From a virus: DNA of 20,033 nt. The stretch lies in the IMG/VR virus record IMGVR_UViG_3300008450_000631, positions 1-20,033 of that record. One strand, given 5' to 3'. Positions 18,221-20,033 of the stretch are shown here, in pieces (positions within the stretch are counted from its first letter, which is position 1; each line of letters begins with the position of its first letter). Made by a program: the position numbers and the translations under genes. The notes below the pieces were generated by a model. It had not been told where the DNA came from and ran no database searches. It worked only from the letters and a program-made list of their open reading frames with translations.

Positions 18221-20033
18221 ATGCCGCAGTATTCTGGTGTATGGAACCTAGCCCAACAAGCTCAGGCGCTGACACAGCAGCAGTGGGTGACTGATCCGCT
18301 GTTTGACTATACAACGCTCCTACTTCAAGCAGACAACGCGGCAAACGGTGCGCAGAACAACACGTTCCTAGATTCCAGCAGTAACGCATTTGCCATCACG
18401 CGCAACGGCAACACGACCCAAGGCACCTTCTCGCCTTTTAGTCAACAGCCGGGGAATTGGAGTGTGTATTTTGGTGGTAGTGGCAATTATGCATCTTCCA
18501 GCTCTACTGTAATTTCTTCTACCACTTCAACTTTCACCATCGAAGGTTGGATTTATCAAACTGCCGCGACTGTAGGAACAAATATACCTTCTATTATTGG
18601 GGATATGTCTCCAACGTCGTTTTCCGCCTATTGGTCATTTGGTACTCTGGCATCCGGCGCACTCAGCTTCTACTGGTATGATGGGTCGAACAGTCTAAGC
18701 GCAGTCACCACTACTACGGTCCCTCTAAATACTTGGGTACATATCGCAGTTTCTGTTAACTCCAACACCATTAGCATGTACATCAATGGTGTCCAACAAT
18801 CATTAACTGGTAATACCACACTTACAAACAGAGGCGGTACTAATACCCTTACTACATTCGCTCAGTTCTCTGCTGGGACGACTGGTCTATATACTGGGTA
18901 TATTTCGAATTTCAGTGTACTTTCAGGCACCGCCAAATACAGCGGGTCTTTTACGCCCAGTTCGACCCCTCTTGCAACAGGCACCACTAACCAGACATTA
19001 CTGTTTGCTTCAAGTAATAGGTTTGTGGATGCAAATACCGCCACTACCGCGAAAACATTTACGATTACTGGATCGGCAACTTCCGTCCAAGCCTTCAGCC
19101 CGTTCGCCCCACAGTATCAGTGGACATCGGATGTCATCGGCGGGTCTGGGTATTTCGATGGTACGGGGGATTATCTTTCTGTTGCACGTAATAACGCTTT
19201 TTTACCCGGAGCAAACACGGACTTTACGTTTGAAGCGTGGGTTTACCCTACGGCAACTCCGGGAGCGCAGGGAGCTATTATTGTCGGGCTTGGTGAATAT
19301 GGAACGGATTCTGATTGGGATTTAGATATTAATTCAAGTTTGCAATTTGCTTTATATCTAAATTCAACTACTGCCACATCATTTAGAAACACTACAACGA
19401 CTGTAAAACTTAATGCTTGGAATCATGTTGCTGCGTCAAGGTCTGGGACTGGAACCAATAACCTAAAAGTGTTTGTTAATGGTGTCGGTCAAAGTTTTAC
19501 GACAAACCAAACGTCAGTAGGAACTGGTACAAGAAACCTATCTATTGGCGCTGACCAAGATGGAACTGAAGCTGCATTTACTGGGTACATCTCTGGGCTA
19601 CGACTTATAAACGGGCAAGGTATATACACTTCAGACTTTACACCCCCCACCGCGCCACCAACCACAACTTCCGGGGGTGTAACGGCAGCTAATACCGCGT
19701 TATTACTCAACTTCACCAACGCCGGTATCTACGACGGCACGATGAAGAACGATCTGGAGACGGTTGCTAACGCTCAGGTAAGTACCTCGGTGGTGAAGTA
19801 TGGCTCAGGGTCCCTATACTTTGACGGCACTGGCGACTATTTAATCATGCCGTTTTCTCCTTGGATGTCGTTTGGTGCCGGAGACTTCACCATAGAAGCG
19901 TGGGTATATCCCAATAGCCTTGCAAGCGCTCAGGATATAGGCTCCTTCAGGAAAGATTCTCCAAGCGTTAACTCGGATGTTGGTTGGGATATTTATGTTG
20001 GAGCGAATAGTGCCAGCAATGAAGCGGCTATTT
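18221..20033 (+). CDS. LamG/concanavalin-like repeat protein, cut by the window edge
   Basis: The frame is open from ATG 18221 to the last base (604 codons visible) with no stop, so the C-terminus is missing. At least three units of about 225 residues are present, marked by Y-F-(D/G)-G-(T/S)-G-(D/N)-Y at about residues 82, 310 and 533. Each is followed by FTIEGWIYQ, FTFEAWVYP or FTIEAWVYP. Units 1 and 2 also show VHIAVSVNSNTISMYINGV and NHVAASRSGTGTNNLKVFVN. This is the jelly-roll pattern of LamG-like lectin domains, which bind glycans, so surface sugar recognition by the tail is likely. The N-terminus (YSGVWNLAQQAQALTQQQW) is a separate attachment segment. It follows the upstream stop by three bases without a strong ribosome site. 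Confidence 0.83.
   Translation, partial: MPQYSGVWNLAQQAQALTQQQWVTDPLFDYTTLLLQADNAANGAQNNTFLDSSSNAFAITRNGNTTQGTFSPFSQQPGNWSVYFGGSGNYASSSSTVISSTTSTFTIEGWIYQTAATVGTNIPSIIGDMSPTSFSAYWSFGTLASGALSFYWYDGSNSLSAVTTTTVPLNTWVHIAVSVNSNTISMYINGVQQSLTGNTTLTNRGGTNTLTTFAQFSAGTTGLYTGYISNFSVLSGTAKYSGSFTPSSTPLATGTTNQTLLFASSNRFVDANTATTAKTFTITGSATSVQAFSPFAPQYQWTSDVIGGSGYFDGTGDYLSVARNNAFLPGANTDFTFEAWVYPTATPGAQGAIIVGLGEYGTDSDWDLDINSSLQFALYLNSTTATSFRNTTTTVKLNAWNHVAASRSGTGTNNLKVFVNGVGQSFTTNQTSVGTGTRNLSIGADQDGTEAAFTGYISGLRLINGQGIYTSDFTPPTAPPTTTSGGVTAANTALLLNFTNAGIYDGTMKNDLETVANAQVSTSVVKYGSGSLYFDGTGDYLIMPFSPWMSFGAGDFTIEAWVYPNSLASAQDIGSFRKDSPSVNSDVGWDIYVGANSASNEAAI

Noticed and set aside
1-20033. tRNA genes, integrase, insertion sequences, toxin-antitoxin or anti-defence genes
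   Set aside because: None could be supported. All intergenic gaps except 1-274 and 8420-8549 are too short for an RNA gene, and no recombinase or transposase motif was seen.

Overview
The window is the DNA-packaging and virion-structure region of a tailed double-stranded DNA bacteriophage (Caudoviricetes). All credible genes lie on the + strand, packed end to end with 1-8 base overlaps or gaps of about 10 bases. No bacterial housekeeping gene, tRNA, integrase, insertion sequence or CRISPR array is visible. The proteins resemble, from memory, those of uncultured freshwater and marine phages. The long P22-type portal with a Gln-rich helical C-terminus, two adaptor-like genes and the absence of a tape-measure gene suggest a short-tailed (podovirus-like) particle. 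This is tentative because the right edge cuts a fibre gene. Strong AAGGAG-type ribosome sites imply a host that uses Shine-Dalgarno initiation; the host itself cannot be named.

Layout. 1-274: non-coding leader with C-tracts, a tandem octamer and a hairpin. 275-8419: packaging and head genes, namely small terminase, large terminase, portal, a 64-aa protein, a GroES-like co-chaperonin, a scaffold-like protein, an unknown protein, a virion protein and the major capsid protein, closed by a strong rho-independent terminator. 8420-8549: structured intergenic RNA with two competing hairpins. 8550-9332: two small beta-rich virion-type proteins. 9325-11421: eight short, overlapping genes, seven of them strongly basic and one a coiled-coil membrane protein. 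11422-13868: two adaptor-like proteins flanking a zinc-ribbon protein and two tiny basic proteins. 13868-20033: tail-fibre and adhesin-type genes, with a paralogous pair, a 22-residue-repeat protein, a glycine-rich protein, a Val/Glu-rich chimera and a LamG-repeat protein that runs off the right edge.

How the genes work together. The terminase pair would pump DNA through the portal into a capsid built from the major capsid protein on the scaffold. The GroES-like protein probably helps the host chaperonin fold a virion protein. The adaptors join the portal to the tail, and the last block supplies the host-binding surface.

The least explained part is the cassette of small basic proteins. Two adjacent members end in the same 19-residue tail, kept at protein level despite 12 synonymous codon differences. 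Two others look like the two halves of one known protein family, encoded as separate overlapping genes. Two genes in the window (58 and 52 codons) are short enough to be missed by common length cut-offs.
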